Assembly (NCBI RefSeq): GCF_900129395.1
Contig: NZ_FQVP01000005.1
Location: 1 to 64,000 of the forward strand
DNA: 64,000 bases
Reading direction: 5' to 3'
From: Pseudosulfitobacter pseudonitzschiae
GTDB lineage: Bacteria > Pseudomonadota > Alphaproteobacteria > Rhodobacterales > Rhodobacteraceae
The notes under the pieces are model-generated. The model saw only the letters and a program-made list of their open reading frames with translations, was not told the origin of the DNA and made no database searches. This document shows positions 17,898-27,281 of this stretch, one piece after another. Every line of letters begins with the position of its first letter. The first letter of the stretch is position 1. The translations under genes and the position numbers were made by a program.

Positions 17898-18210
17898 GGT
17901 TCGTCCTTCCAAGGCCGCTTTTGAGGTCAGGACCTGCAGGCGCCGCCGGCTTGACCGGCGATGGCTCGATCCAAAGCTCTATGGCCTCCTGCAGGGGCAG
18001 CGCGTTCAGGCAATGATAATTGAATCGCCCGACTTTGCGGAACACGATCAACCCAGTGTCTTCCAGCACATGCAGATGTTTCATGACGCCAAAACGGGCC
18101 GTATCCAGTTGCCCCTGAAGGCCGGTCAGGGTCTGGTCGTCGGTGCGGCGCAAGCAGTCCAGCACTATGCGCCGCGCGGGGCAGGTTAGGGCGTTGAAGA
18201 TCGTATCCAT
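17884..18210 (-). CDS. ArsR-family transcriptional regulator
   Basis: A 108-residue winged-helix repressor-type protein of the ArsR family. The sequence FNALTCPARRIVLDCLRR opens the domain, and FGVMKHLHVLEDTGLIVFRK is the recognition helix and wing. There is no clear metal-binding CxC motif on the recognition helix, so the inducer is probably not arsenite. It precedes and overlaps its SRPBCC partner. It diverges from the hydrolase operon at 18328; the 117-base gap between them may hold a shared operator, since GATATCACGTGACGATATGG occurs there. Confidence 0.88.
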   Translation of the reverse strand: MDTIFNALTCPARRIVLDCLRRTDDQTLTGLQGQLDTARFGVMKHLHVLEDTGLIVFRKVGRFNYHCLNALPLQEAIELWIEPSPVKPAAPAGPDLKSGLGRTNHDQT

Positions 18211-18327
18211 GGTCCGCTTTTAAGCGATCCTGATATCACGTGACGATATGGTAACTAAACTTTCCAGGTTGAACGTGCCGCCCACCCTGCGCAGACTGCG
18301 CCCAACACCGCACTCAAGGAGCCGCCC

Positions 18328-19080
18328 ATGTCCGACCCGCAGTATCTGGAAACGCCACAAGGCCGTCGCATCGCCTATCATCTGACGGCGGGGGACGGCC
18401 CTTGCGTGGTGTTTCTGGGCGGGCTGAAGTCCGACATGGAAGGCACCAAGGCGGTGCATCTGGAAGCATGGTGTGCAACACAGGGGCGTGCGTTCCTGCG
18501 GTTCGACTATTCCGGCCACGGTCAAAGCAGCGGGACATTCGAGGACGGGTGCATCGGCGACTGGGCCGAGGACACGGCTGCCGCCATCACCACGCTGACC
18601 ACGGGCAAGGTGATCCCCGTAGGGTCGTCCATGGGCGGCTGGCAATCGCTGCTGTTCTGCCGCGCGCACCCTGAACGGGTTGCCGGGCTGGTGACCATCG
18701 CCGCCGCGCCCGATTTCACCGAAGATGGCTATTGGGCCAGCTTCACCGAGGATCAAAAGGCCACGCTGGAGCGTGAGGGTCAGATCGCCATGCCGTCGGA
18801 CTATATGGAGCCTTACATCATCACCAAACGCTTGGTCGATGACGGGCGCAATCAACTGGTGCTGCGCGATCCGCTGCCCTTGCCCTTTGCCGTGCGTTGC
18901 CTGCAAGGCACCGCCGACAGTGCCGTCAGCACCGAAACCGCCGTGCGCCTGCTGAACCACGCCGAAAGCCCCGATATGCGGCTGCTGCTGGTCAAGGATG
19001 CCGACCACCGCTTTTCCGACGGGCCGTGTCTGGGGCTGATCGAACAGGCGGTGACGGATGTCATCGCGGCGGCGTCCTGA
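18328..19080 (+). CDS. Alpha/beta hydrolase (ABHD10/esterase-like)
   Basis: A 250-residue alpha/beta hydrolase. The nucleophile elbow is VGSSMGGW with Ser central, the oxyanion region is FLGGLKSDMEGTK, and the late His is in DADHRFSDG. The pattern matches ABHD10-like acyl thioesterases/esterases. The substrate is unknown. Its stop overlaps the next start (TGATG), beginning a chain of four coupled genes. Confidence 0.85.
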   Translation: MSDPQYLETPQGRRIAYHLTAGDGPCVVFLGGLKSDMEGTKAVHLEAWCATQGRAFLRFDYSGHGQSSGTFEDGCIGDWAEDTAAAITTLTTGKVIPVGSSMGGWQSLLFCRAHPERVAGLVTIAAAPDFTEDGYWASFTEDQKATLEREGQIAMPSDYMEPYIITKRLVDDGRNQLVLRDPLPLPFAVRCLQGTADSAVSTETAVRLLNHAESPDMRLLLVKDADHRFSDGPCLGLIEQAVTDVIAAAS

Positions 19081-20066
19081 TGGCGCGCGCGCTGGGCTGG
19101 GTGTTTATGGGGCTGCTGGTGGCGGTGGCCGCACTGGTGGCCTTTGGCCCGCGCGAACCGGCACCGCTGGACATGTATTTCGACACCGCGCAGCTTGACG
19201 GCGGCGTCGCGGCGCATTTCGCACGCACCGAGGCGCGGTTTGACGATATCACGCCGGGCACCGAAAAGCGGGTGATCTGGGCCGGGGCGCCAGAGACCAA
19301 GACCGAGTGGTCGGTTCTCTATGTGCACGGCTTTTCCGCAACCTCCGAAGAAATCCGCCCCGTGCCCGACCGTGTGGCGCAGGCGCTGGGCGCGAACCTG
19401 ATCTACACCCGTCTGCAAGGCCACGGACGCGGGTCCGCCGCGATGGCCGAGGGCACCGTTGCCGGCTGGATGGCCGACATGGCCGAAGGGCTGGCCGCCG
19501 CGCGGGCGCTGGGGGACAAGGTGCTGTTGATCGGGACATCGACGGGGGCCACGGTGATCACGGCGGCGGTGAACAGCCCGGTGGATATGGACGGGGTTGC
19601 GGCCGTGGTCCTTGTCTCGCCCAACTACGGCATCAACAACCCCTTTGCCCGCATCCTGACGTGGCCTGCCGCGCGCACATGGGCGCCGTGGATTGCCGGC
19701 GACACCATCAGCTTTACCCCGCGCAATGCCGAGCAGGCGAAATACTGGACCACGTCCTATCCTTCGGTTGCGACCCTGCCGATGGGCGCGCTGATCAAGG
19801 CGGTGAACGGGTTGGATCACGGGCTGTTCCTGGTGCCTGCCTTGTTCTGGTATTCCGACAGCGATCAGGTGGTGCGGGCCGAGGCCACCGACCGCATCCG
19901 CCGCCGCTGGGGGGCGGATTGGGGCACCGTGGCGACACGCGCCTATCCCGATCTGCAACCGGGTGACGACCCCAGCGCACATGTGGTGGCGGGGGATATC
20001 ATGTCACCCAGCCAGAACGATATGATGGTGGCGGGCATCCTGGGATGGTTGAAGGAGATCGAATGA
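19080..20066 (+). CDS. Alpha/beta hydrolase with N-terminal membrane anchor
   Basis: A 328-residue protein with one N-terminal hydrophobic helix (WVFMGLLVAVAALVAFG), either an uncleaved anchor or signal. The catalytic domain carries LYVHGFSATSEEIRP, the nucleophile elbow IGTSTGATV, and a late FWYSDSDQVV loop. It resembles exported lipase/carboxylesterase proteins of the monoacylglycerol lipase type. The ATG overlaps the upstream stop, and its own stop overlaps the VOC start (ATGA). Confidence 0.85.
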   Translation: MARALGWVFMGLLVAVAALVAFGPREPAPLDMYFDTAQLDGGVAAHFARTEARFDDITPGTEKRVIWAGAPETKTEWSVLYVHGFSATSEEIRPVPDRVAQALGANLIYTRLQGHGRGSAAMAEGTVAGWMADMAEGLAAARALGDKVLLIGTSTGATVITAAVNSPVDMDGVAAVVLVSPNYGINNPFARILTWPAARTWAPWIAGDTISFTPRNAEQAKYWTTSYPSVATLPMGALIKAVNGLDHGLFLVPALFWYSDSDQVVRAEATDRIRRRWGADWGTVATRAYPDLQPGDDPSAHVVAGDIMSPSQNDMMVAGILGWLKEIE

Positions 20067-20494
20067 TGGAACAGCGGATCAGCCTGATCACACTCGGCGT
20101 GCGCGACATGGCAGCACAGGCCGCATTTTACACCGCGCTGGGCTGGCAGGCGGTGGACAGCCCTGACGGCGTGACGGCCTTTGACCTGATCGGGCAGACG
20201 CTGGGCCTGTACCCGCTGGCGGATCTGGCGCGGGACCTTGGGTTGCCCGAGGATGAACTGGGGCGCGGGGCGATGACCCTGTCCTATAACGTGCGCGCCA
20301 AGGACGAGGTCGCCCCGCTGCTGGCCCGTGCCGAAGCGGCAGGCGCGCGCATTCTGAAGCCCGCGCATGACGTGTTCTGGGGCGGGCATATCGGATATTT
20401 CGCCGACCCCGAGGGGCACATCTGGGAAGTGGCGCACAACCCATTTGCGCCGCTGGGACCGGATGGCGCGTTTCAGTGGAACGGGGCCGCCTGA
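20063..20494 (+). CDS. VOC-family glyoxalase-like protein
   Basis: A 143-residue VOC-fold protein. Typical motifs are LGVRDMAAQAAFYTALGWQ, FWGGHIGYFADPEGHIWEVA and the C-terminal HNPF. The family covers glyoxalases, dioxygenases and antibiotic-binding proteins; the substrate is not evident. AAGGAG lies 5 bases before the ATG, which overlaps the upstream stop by 4 bases. A tandem ATG at 20066 is the only alternative. Confidence 0.86.
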   Translation: MMEQRISLITLGVRDMAAQAAFYTALGWQAVDSPDGVTAFDLIGQTLGLYPLADLARDLGLPEDELGRGAMTLSYNVRAKDEVAPLLARAEAAGARILKPAHDVFWGGHIGYFADPEGHIWEVAHNPFAPLGPDGAFQWNGAA

Positions 20495-21126
20495 TGCGCC
20501 CGCCCCGCAGTATGCGCGGGCTGGAAGACCTGGGGCGCGTGCGGCTGTCGAAACATTTCTTCATGCGCGATTTCCTCTATTCCGAGATCGGCAGCCTGCA
20601 CGGCATTCCCACCGTGCCCGTCGATCCCGACCTGGCCATCGCCAACGGGCGGATGCTGTGCACCGAACTGCTGGACCCGCTGACCGAAACCTTTGGCCGC
20701 CTGGCGATCCGGTCGGGGTATCGGTCGCCCGCATTGAACCGCTTTGGCAACGAAAACGGGCTGAACTGTGCGCGCAACGACAATCCGATGGAATGTCACA
20801 TCTGGGACCGGGCAGGCGGGGACGCGGCCATCGCGGGCACCTCGCTGGCGATCCCGTGGTTTTCAGACCGCTATGCGCAGGGGCGCGACTGGCGCGATCT
20901 GGCGTGGTGGCTGCACGACCATCTGCCCTATTCCGCGATCTGGTTCTTTCCCAAGCTGTGCGCGTTCAACCTGGACTGGCGGCCCGCACCGCTGCGCACC
21001 ATCTCAAGCTATATCGCGCCACGGGGGATGTTGTTACGGGCCGGCGAAGACCCCGAGGAGGGGCCGCAAGCGCGCCGCGCGCGCTATGCCGATTTTCCGG
21101 TGTTTCGGGGGTTGGGGTTGCCTTAG
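20494..21126 (+). CDS. Peptidase M15-like protein
   Basis: A 210-residue protein. LAIRSGYRSPALNRFGNENG resembles the YRS core of D-Ala-D-Ala carboxypeptidases of the M15A/VanX-like fold, and the following His in MECHIWDRAG could be a zinc ligand. No signal peptide is visible, so a cytoplasmic or phage-like muralytic role is uncertain. The start overlaps the upstream stop (TGATG). It closes the coupled set. Confidence 0.62.
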   Translation: MRPPRSMRGLEDLGRVRLSKHFFMRDFLYSEIGSLHGIPTVPVDPDLAIANGRMLCTELLDPLTETFGRLAIRSGYRSPALNRFGNENGLNCARNDNPMECHIWDRAGGDAAIAGTSLAIPWFSDRYAQGRDWRDLAWWLHDHLPYSAIWFFPKLCAFNLDWRPAPLRTISSYIAPRGMLLRAGEDPEEGPQARRARYADFPVFRGLGLP

Positions 21127-21223
21127 GCAAGTGCTTGCCCCCCACAAGGGTTAACACTTGTGACAGGCGCGTGCATACGACATGGTGCCGGACAAACGCA
21201 GCAGCAACAAGCGCGAGACAGGC

Positions 21224-21937
21224 ATGGCCGAACCTTTGGTTCTTCTTCCCGAGATGATGTGCGACGCGCGGCTGTACAGCGAACAGATGGCGGCCTTTTC
21301 CAACGAGATTTGCGTGACCATCGCCCCCGTGACCCAGGGCGAGCGGATCGAGGAAATCGCGTCGAACCTTCTGGACCAGTTGCCCAAGCGCTTTGCGCTG
21401 GCGGGGCTTGGCTTTGGTGCGATGGTGGCGATGGAGATCCTGCGCCGCGCGCCGGACCGGGTCAGCCGCATCGCGTTGATGTGCACCAATGCGCAGGCCG
21501 AAACGCCACAGATGGCTGCCGCGCGCGAGCCGCATATCATTGCCGCGCGCACCGGTCGGCTGGCCGAGGCCGCGCGGGGACACATTCGCGCCGAGCACCT
21601 GGCCGCAGGCGGCTATGCGGCAACTGTGCTTGCTGCCTATACCCAGATGGCGCTGGATCTGGGGGCCGAGGTCTTTGTCCGTCAGTCCCGCGCGATGCAG
21701 CGTCGCCGGGACCAGCAAAGCACCCTGCGCAAGTGCAAGGTGCCGACCCTGATCCTGTGCGGGGCTGAGGATACGCTCATGTCAGCGAAACATCACAGCT
21801 TCATGGCCGAACTGATCCCCTATGCCAGATTGGTGGTGATCGAAGGCGCGGGTCATTTGCCCCCGTTGGAGCAGCCCGAAGACACCAATGATGCACTGAG
21901 AGCGTGGATGAAGCAGCCGCTGGTGCTGCGCAGCTAG
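21224..21937 (+). CDS. Alpha/beta hydrolase lacking the catalytic serine
   Basis: A 237-residue alpha/beta hydrolase fold. The strand order, the acid loop ILCGAEDTL and the His in GAGHLPPLEQP are normal. The nucleophile elbow reads GLGFG, with Gly at residue 63 where Ser is expected, so classic hydrolysis is unlikely. The GGC codon is one transition from a Ser codon AGC. A start at 21182 would add 14 polar residues; I prefer 21224 because family proteins begin at MAEPLVLLP. It is a single gene convergent with the peptide-binding protein. Confidence 0.8.
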   Translation: MAEPLVLLPEMMCDARLYSEQMAAFSNEICVTIAPVTQGERIEEIASNLLDQLPKRFALAGLGFGAMVAMEILRRAPDRVSRIALMCTNAQAETPQMAAAREPHIIAARTGRLAEAARGHIRAEHLAAGGYAATVLAAYTQMALDLGAEVFVRQSRAMQRRRDQQSTLRKCKVPTLILCGAEDTLMSAKHHSFMAELIPYARLVVIEGAGHLPPLEQPEDTNDALRAWMKQPLVLRS

Positions 21938-21995
21938 GGCAGGGGCCCGGTGCGGCCCGACCCGTTGCCGGATCGGACCAGTTCGCAAAGCGCCT

Positions 21996-23636
21996 TCAGG
22001 CGGCGTAGCCCAGTTTGGCCACGTGAATTTCAAACGTCGGATGCATTTCCGCGCCGATCACTTCGGGTTTGTGGTGGCGATAGATCGACCGCCAGTAGGG
22101 CTGCACGATCACGCCTTCGTCCTGCATGATCTTTTCGATCTTGGCCATGACCTCGCGGCGCTGGTCGGCATCGGCAATCGCCAGCGCGTCGCTCAGCAGG
22201 CTGTCGAATTCGGCGTTGGAAAACGCGGTTTCGTTCCAGGCCTCGCCCGAGCGGTAGGCCAGCGCCAGCACCTGCACACCCAAGGGGCGCTGGGCCCAGT
22301 CGGTGGTGGACAGCGGGTATTTCAGCCAGTCGTTCCAGAAGGTCGAGCCGGGCAGGATCGTGCGTTTTACGTTGATGCCCGCGTCGCGCAGCATGGCGGC
22401 GGCGGCGTCGGTGGTGTCCTTGCGCCATGTGTCGTCGATCGAGATCAACTCGTGTTCGAAATCGGCCATTCCGGCCTCTTCCATCAGGGCCTTGGCGCCG
22501 GCGGGGTCAAAGACGGGCGCGGGCAGTTCGGCATATTCGGGATGGATGGGCGACACGTGGTGGTTTTCGGCCACACGTCCGTTGCCCGCAAATCCCAGCT
22601 CCAACAGGACGCTGTTGTCGATGGCCATCGCCAGCGCGCGGCGCACGCGGGCATCGGCATAGGGTTTCTGGCCGTCGATCTCGGCCTCCTGGTTGGCGCG
22701 CATCACGATCGTGTTGGCGGTGACCGCTTCGGATTTGGTCCAGCCGATGTCGTCCAGGATCGGGATGAACTCGCCGATGCTTTCATAGATCATGTCGACC
22801 TCGTCGGCATCGACGGCCGCCACGATGCTGGCCTGATCGGTGCCAAAGTCCAGGTATTCGATGCGGTCCAGATAGGCACCTTCGCCCCACCACTGGTGGT
22901 CGGTGTTCTTGACCAGAACCGCCTTGCTGCCGACGTCAAAGGACTCGGGCAGGTAGGGGCCGGTGCCGATGGGGTTGTCCAGCGGGTCGCCATTGAAGGA
23001 CTGGTGCACAATCGCTGCCGGATAGTCGGAAAAGCCTGCAATCAGGGTAATGTCCGGCTTGGCCGGTGTCAGCACGACGGTGCTGTCGTCCGCCACGGTG
23101 ATCGCGCCCTCGCGGGCCTTGCCGCTTTCCGGGTCGACCAGCGATGACATGCGCGAGGCCATCGAGTTGCCCTCGACGCCCTTGTCACACCAGCGTTCGA
23201 TGTTGAACGCCACATCTTCGGCGGTAAAGGCGTCGCCGTTGCTCCATGTCACGCCGGGGCGGATTTTCAGCGTGTACTCGGTGGCGTCGTCGTTGACCTC
23301 CCAGCTTTCCAGCAGGGCAGGCTTGAAGCTGCCATCGATCTGGTATTCGACCAGATACTCCAGATAGCCACGGGTAAAGTTCGACATCTGCGGCCAGTCA
23401 AAGGTGCGTGGATCTTTCAGCGCCTTGATCGAGGATTCAATGCGCAGCGTGCCGCCCGTCTGGGCATGGGCAGCAGCACGGACGGGCTGGATCAGGCCGA
23501 GCAGGCCATAGGCGGCACTGGCACTGACGCCCAATGCGGTGGCGCGGGTCAGGAACTCGCGGCGCGACAGGGTGCCTGCGGCAACCTCGTCTGCGTAGTC
23601 GCGTGCGGCGGGATGGATCGGTTTGGAAATGGTCAT
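21996..23636 (-). CDS. ABC transporter substrate-binding protein, family 5 (peptide/nickel type)
   Basis: A 546-residue periplasmic binding protein. The N-terminus has a twin-arginine signal (SRREFL at about residue 24, then a hydrophobic stretch), consistent with Tat export. The body shows family 5 motifs: [20 protein letters not shown]-like [19 protein letters not shown] and [14 protein letters not shown]. The substrate is unknown. No permease or ATPase genes are next to it, so it is an orphan here. GATGAGAG precedes the ATG at 23636; the longer frame to 23681 is less likely. Confidence 0.9.
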   Translation of the reverse strand: MTISKPIHPAARDYADEVAAGTLSRREFLTRATALGVSASAAYGLLGLIQPVRAAAHAQTGGTLRIESSIKALKDPRTFDWPQMSNFTRGYLEYLVEYQIDGSFKPALLESWEVNDDATEYTLKIRPGVTWSNGDAFTAEDVAFNIERWCDKGVEGNSMASRMSSLVDPESGKAREGAITVADDSTVVLTPAKPDITLIAGFSDYPAAIVHQSFNGDPLDNPIGTGPYLPESFDVGSKAVLVKNTDHQWWGEGAYLDRIEYLDFGTDQASIVAAVDADEVDMIYESIGEFIPILDDIGWTKSEAVTANTIVMRANQEAEIDGQKPYADARVRRALAMAIDNSVLLELGFAGNGRVAENHHVSPIHPEYAELPAPVFDPAGAKALMEEAGMADFEHELISIDDTWRKDTTDAAAAMLRDAGINVKRTILPGSTFWNDWLKYPLSTTDWAQRPLGVQVLALAYRSGEAWNETAFSNAEFDSLLSDALAIADADQRREVMAKIEKIMQDEGVIVQPYWRSIYRHHKPEVIGAEMHPTFEIHVAKLGYAA

Positions 23637-23783
23637 GAAACTCTCATCTGTTCTCGTGAAGAGCCAAAAGCGATGCGTCACAATAAGGCGCAGCCACTCC
23701 GAACGCGGTCATCGCGCTCTGTCGTCGTGTTCCATGAAATAGGTTAAAAGTGACAATTTCAACAGAAACGGCCCTGTAAAATG

Positions 23784-23816
23784 AAAAGCGCCCCACCGGT
23801 GTCAGGAGGGGCGCCT
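23784..23816 (-). terminator. Terminator after phaZ
   Basis: On the minus strand the inverted repeat GCGCCCC / GGGGCGC is followed by TTTTCATTTT. It lies 32 bases after the phaZ stop and is a good intrinsic terminator. Confidence 0.75.
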
Positions 23817-23847
23817 TGTCAGGTCAGGACAAATTGTCAGTGCGGCT

Positions 23848-25176
23848 TCAGACCGGTTGGTCCGTGGTTCCGTTCTTGCGCAGGGCTTTGGGCGTCGCAT
23901 CCGGCTTTTTGCTGGTGTTCGCTGCCGCCTTGGAAGGCGCCTCGGTGCCGCTGTTCTTCGAGATGAATTCCAGCACCATCGGGCGGATGTTGTTGCGCCA
24001 GCTGCTGCCTGCGAAAATGCCGTAGTGACCGGCGCGGGGTTCCACGTGGCTGGCCTTTTTCGAATCCGGCAGGCCGGTGCACAGGTCCAGCGCCGCGATG
24101 CACTGGCCGGGGGCGGTGATGTCGTCCTCGCCGCCTTCGACCGTTTTTACGGCAACCGTGGTGATCTTGCCCATGTCGACCTGACGGCCCGCGACCACGA
24201 ATTCGTTCTTGGCAATCTCGTGGTTCTGGAAGATGCGTTCGACCGTGGACAGGTAGAATTCCGCGGTCATATCCATCACGGCAAGGTATTCGTCGTAGAA
24301 TTCGTTGTGCTTGTCGTGGTCCGACGCTTCGCCGCGTGCGGCGCGCGAAATCTGGTCGTTGAACGCCTTGGCGTGTTTGTCCGCATTCATCGAGATGAAC
24401 GACGACAGCTGCAACAGGCCGGGATAGACCTTGCGGCCGACACCCGCGAATTTGAAGCCGACGCGCTGGATCATCGCCTTTTCAAGCTGGCCCATGGTGA
24501 CCCTGTGGCCGAAATCGGTGACTTCGGTTGCGGCCGCACCCGGATCGATCGGCCCGCCGATCAAGGTCAGGCTGCGCGGTTGGGCTTCGGGTTCTTCTTC
24601 GGCCAGATAGGCGGTGGCGGCCAGGGTCAGGGGCGCGGGCTGGCACACGGCGATCACGTGGGTGTCCGGTCCCAGATGTTTCATGAAGTCGACGAGGTAC
24701 AGCGTGTAATCCTCGATATCGAACTTGCCCGCGCTGACGGGGATGTCACGCGCGTTGTGCCAGTCGGTGATATAGACATCACAGTCGGGCAGCAGCGAAA
24801 TCACGGTTTTGCGCAGCAGCGTGGCATAGTGGCCCGACATGGGGGCCACCAGCAGCACGGTGGGCTTGTCTTCGCTGTGGCCCGGTACGTCAAAGTGGAT
24901 CAGGTCGCCAAAGTCGCGCTCGACGACCTTGCTGATCGACACGATGTGATCCTTGCCGTCCTTGGCGGTGAAATGTGGGATGTTCCAGTCAGGTTTCACT
25001 ACCATACGCTGGAAGCTACGTTCGGTGACTTCGCCCCATGCACGCATCCATTCGAATGCAGGGTTTGGGATCATGGAAAAGGCAGGGTATGATCCCATTG
25101 CAAGGGCCGAAGCGCCAAGCCATTGATTCGTCGTTCTGATTGTCTCCATCAGATCGTATGTGGCCATGTTACGCAT
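23848..25176 (-). CDS. phaZ: Intracellular polyhydroxyalkanoate depolymerase
   Basis: A 442-residue granule-associated depolymerase that releases hydroxybutyrate from stored PHB. It matches the PhaZ1 family: an alpha/beta-hydrolase core with the nucleophile Cys in IAVCQPAPLT, LLVAPMSGHYATLLR upstream, and a late His in EPRAGHYGIF. The C-terminus is a short Lys/Ala-rich tail. The ATG at 25176 has AGGAG 7 bases before it. It diverges from phaC, and the spacer contains a PhaR-type site. Confidence 0.94.
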   Translation of the reverse strand: MRNMATYDLMETIRTTNQWLGASALAMGSYPAFSMIPNPAFEWMRAWGEVTERSFQRMVVKPDWNIPHFTAKDGKDHIVSISKVVERDFGDLIHFDVPGHSEDKPTVLLVAPMSGHYATLLRKTVISLLPDCDVYITDWHNARDIPVSAGKFDIEDYTLYLVDFMKHLGPDTHVIAVCQPAPLTLAATAYLAEEEPEAQPRSLTLIGGPIDPGAAATEVTDFGHRVTMGQLEKAMIQRVGFKFAGVGRKVYPGLLQLSSFISMNADKHAKAFNDQISRAARGEASDHDKHNEFYDEYLAVMDMTAEFYLSTVERIFQNHEIAKNEFVVAGRQVDMGKITTVAVKTVEGGEDDITAPGQCIAALDLCTGLPDSKKASHVEPRAGHYGIFAGSSWRNNIRPMVLEFISKNSGTEAPSKAAANTSKKPDATPKALRKNGTTDQPV

Positions 25177-25270
25177 TTCGGGTCTCCTGTTTCTGCCGGG
25201 TGTGCCCGGCGCAGTCGTCGCATAGCCTCCCCGAAGTCGGCGACGTGATAAAGGGTAGAATACTACATAA

Positions 25271-25283
25271 TGCTGCAACTGCA
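25271..25283. promoter_or_regulatory. Putative PhaR-binding site in the phaZ-phaC spacer
   Basis: The sequence TGCTGCAACTGCA is a TGC-rich repeat like the CTGC-N-GCAG sites bound by PhaR in Paracoccus and Rhodobacter. It lies 22 bases before phaC and about 95 before phaZ. The same core recurs before phaP and phaR. Confidence 0.65.
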
Positions 25284-25304
25284 AAGTACGAGGTTCGTTT
25301 CACT

Positions 25305-27110
25305 ATGACAACAAAAGACGCTACATCTGGTGAAATGTCCGGGGAAACCCTCGATAAATTGACAGAAAACCTTTCCAAAGTGGATGAACTGCGCGAACGC
25401 CTGTCGCGGGTCATGACGCAGCGCAGCACACATAACGCTGCGTTAGACGGCCCGAATCAGGAGCTTTTCGGCAAGGCCGCGACCGCCTATTGGCAGGATG
25501 CGATCCACAATCCGGCGAAGCTGATCGAACAGCAGATGGGATATTGGGCGAAAACCATGGCCCATTTCGTCGAAGCGCAGCAGGCATTGACACAAAAGGG
25601 CATGTCGGCCCCGGAAGACACCGGCCCCACGGACCGCCGCTTTGCCAACCCGATGTGGAACCATCACCCCTATTTCAACTTCATCAAGCAACAGTATCAG
25701 ATCAACTCGGCGGCCTTGCTTGAGGCGGTGAACAACGTCGAGGACATGGACCCCGCCGAAAAGCGGCGGCTGGGCTATTTCACCCGCCAGATCGTCGACC
25801 TGATGAGTCCCACCAACTTTCTGGCCACCAACCCCGACGCGCTGGAAAAGGCCGTGGCCACCGAGGGTCAGAGCCTGATCGACGGGCTGGAGAACCTGAT
25901 CAAGGATCTGGAAACCAACAACGGTGAACTGGTGGTGAAACTGGCCGACGAACAGGCCTTTGACATCGGCAACAACATTGCCACCTCGCCGGGCAAGGTG
26001 GTGTTCCGCAACCGTATGATGGAGCTGATCCAATACAGCCCCAGCACGGACGAGGTGCACGCCACACCGTTGATCATCTTCCCACCCTGGATCAACAAGT
26101 TCTACATTCTGGATCTGAAGGCGCAGAACTCGCTGGTCAAATGGATCGTGGATCAGGGCTATACGCTGTTCATCGTATCGTGGGTGAACCCCGATGCCTC
26201 CTACCGCGAGGTCGGTCTCGAGGCGTACATCGAGGAAGGCTATATCACCGCCATCGAAGAGGTGAAGAAGATCACCGGTCAGAAGCAGGTCAATGCGGTG
26301 GGGTATTGTATTGCCGGCACAACCCTGTCGATGACCCTGTCGATCCTCAAGCAGCGGGGCGACACGTCGGTCAAATCCGCCACGTTCTTTACCGCGCTGA
26401 CGGATTTCAGCGAACAGGGCGAATTTGCCCCCTTCCTGACCAACGATTTCGTGGATGGCATCGCCGCCGAGGTCGAGGACAAGGGCGTGCTGCCATCCGT
26501 GATCATGGCGCGGACCTTTTCGTTCCTGCGCTCGAACGACCTGGTCTATGCGCCTGCGATCCGCAGCTACATGATGGGCGAAACGCCCCCGGCCTTTGAC
26601 CTGCTGTTCTGGAACGGGGACGGCACGAACCTGCCCGCCAAGATGGCGATGCAATACCTGCGTGGCCTGTGTCAGGATGACCGGCTGGCCCGTGGCGAGA
26701 TGGAGCTGTTGGGGCACAAGCTGTCGCTGGCGGATCTGGAACTGCCCATTTGCGCCATCGCTTGCGAAACCGACCACATCGCCCCGTGGAAGGACAGCTT
26801 TCGCGGCGTGCAACAGATGGGGTCCAAGCAAAAGACCTTTGTCATGACACAGTCGGGTCATATCGCGGGGATCGTCAATCCGCCGTCGAAGAAAAAATAT
26901 GGCCACTATACCAACACCGACCTTTCCGGAGATCATGCCGCATGGCTGGAGGGCGCGCAGTTCCATGAGGGCTCGTGGTGGCCACGCTGGGGCGCATGGT
27001 TGAAGAAGCGGTCGGGCAAGCTGGTTTCTGCACGTATGCCGGGTGATTCTACGCATCCCGTCCTGTGCGATGCGCCCGGAACCTATGTGTCGAACAAGCC
27101 AAAGGCCTGA
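25305..27110 (+). CDS. phaC: Class I polyhydroxyalkanoate synthase
   Basis: A 601-residue enzyme that polymerises hydroxyacyl-CoA into PHA on granules. The catalytic Cys is C335 in the box GYCIAGT, Asp is D490 in ETDHIAPW and His is H519 in QSGHIAG. The N-terminal 200 residues are the usual accessory domain. The length is typical of class I. The ATG at 25305 was chosen: CGAGG lies 9 bases upstream, and the preceding 55 codons from 25140 overlap the phaZ start and look non-coding. A PhaR-type site overlaps the promoter. Confidence 0.95.
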   Translation: MTTKDATSGEMSGETLDKLTENLSKVDELRERLSRVMTQRSTHNAALDGPNQELFGKAATAYWQDAIHNPAKLIEQQMGYWAKTMAHFVEAQQALTQKGMSAPEDTGPTDRRFANPMWNHHPYFNFIKQQYQINSAALLEAVNNVEDMDPAEKRRLGYFTRQIVDLMSPTNFLATNPDALEKAVATEGQSLIDGLENLIKDLETNNGELVVKLADEQAFDIGNNIATSPGKVVFRNRMMELIQYSPSTDEVHATPLIIFPPWINKFYILDLKAQNSLVKWIVDQGYTLFIVSWVNPDASYREVGLEAYIEEGYITAIEEVKKITGQKQVNAVGYCIAGTTLSMTLSILKQRGDTSVKSATFFTALTDFSEQGEFAPFLTNDFVDGIAAEVEDKGVLPSVIMARTFSFLRSNDLVYAPAIRSYMMGETPPAFDLLFWNGDGTNLPAKMAMQYLRGLCQDDRLARGEMELLGHKLSLADLELPICAIACETDHIAPWKDSFRGVQQMGSKQKTFVMTQSGHIAGIVNPPSKKKYGHYTNTDLSGDHAAWLEGAQFHEGSWWPRWGAWLKKRSGKLVSARMPGDSTHPVLCDAPGTYVSNKPKA

Positions 27111-27144
27111 TTTTCCCCGAGAATTACGCTAGGTCAGCTTTTTT

Positions 27145-27187
27145 TGCTGCAATGCAGCATTTTACTTGCAATGCCGCAGTGCAGCAT
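27145..27187. promoter_or_regulatory. Putative PhaR operator upstream of phaP
   Basis: A perfect 15-base palindrome, TGCTGCAATGCAGCA (27145-27159), is followed by a looser copy, GCAATGCCGCAGTGCAGCA, to 27187. This is the strongest cluster of PhaR-type motifs in the locus and sits about 95-135 bases before the phaP start. PhaR represses phasin genes until granules titrate it; that role is inferred here from motif and position. Confidence 0.75.
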
Positions 27188-27211
27188 CTATATTGATGTC
27201 AGACGCCAAAC

Positions 27212-27256
27212 GCGGGGATGCCCCGCAACCAAACGCCGAATGCGGGGATGCCCCGC
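27212..27256 (+). repeat. Two identical hairpins in the phaP leader
   Basis: GCGGGGATGCCCCGC occurs at 27212-27226 and again at 27242-27256. Each can form a 6-base GC stem with an ATG triloop, and the start-to-start spacing is 30 bases. They lie between the putative PhaR operator and the phaP ribosome-binding site, probably inside the mRNA leader. Confidence 0.8.
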
Positions 27257-27281
27257 TTTGCAACCCGAAAGGACAAGTACA

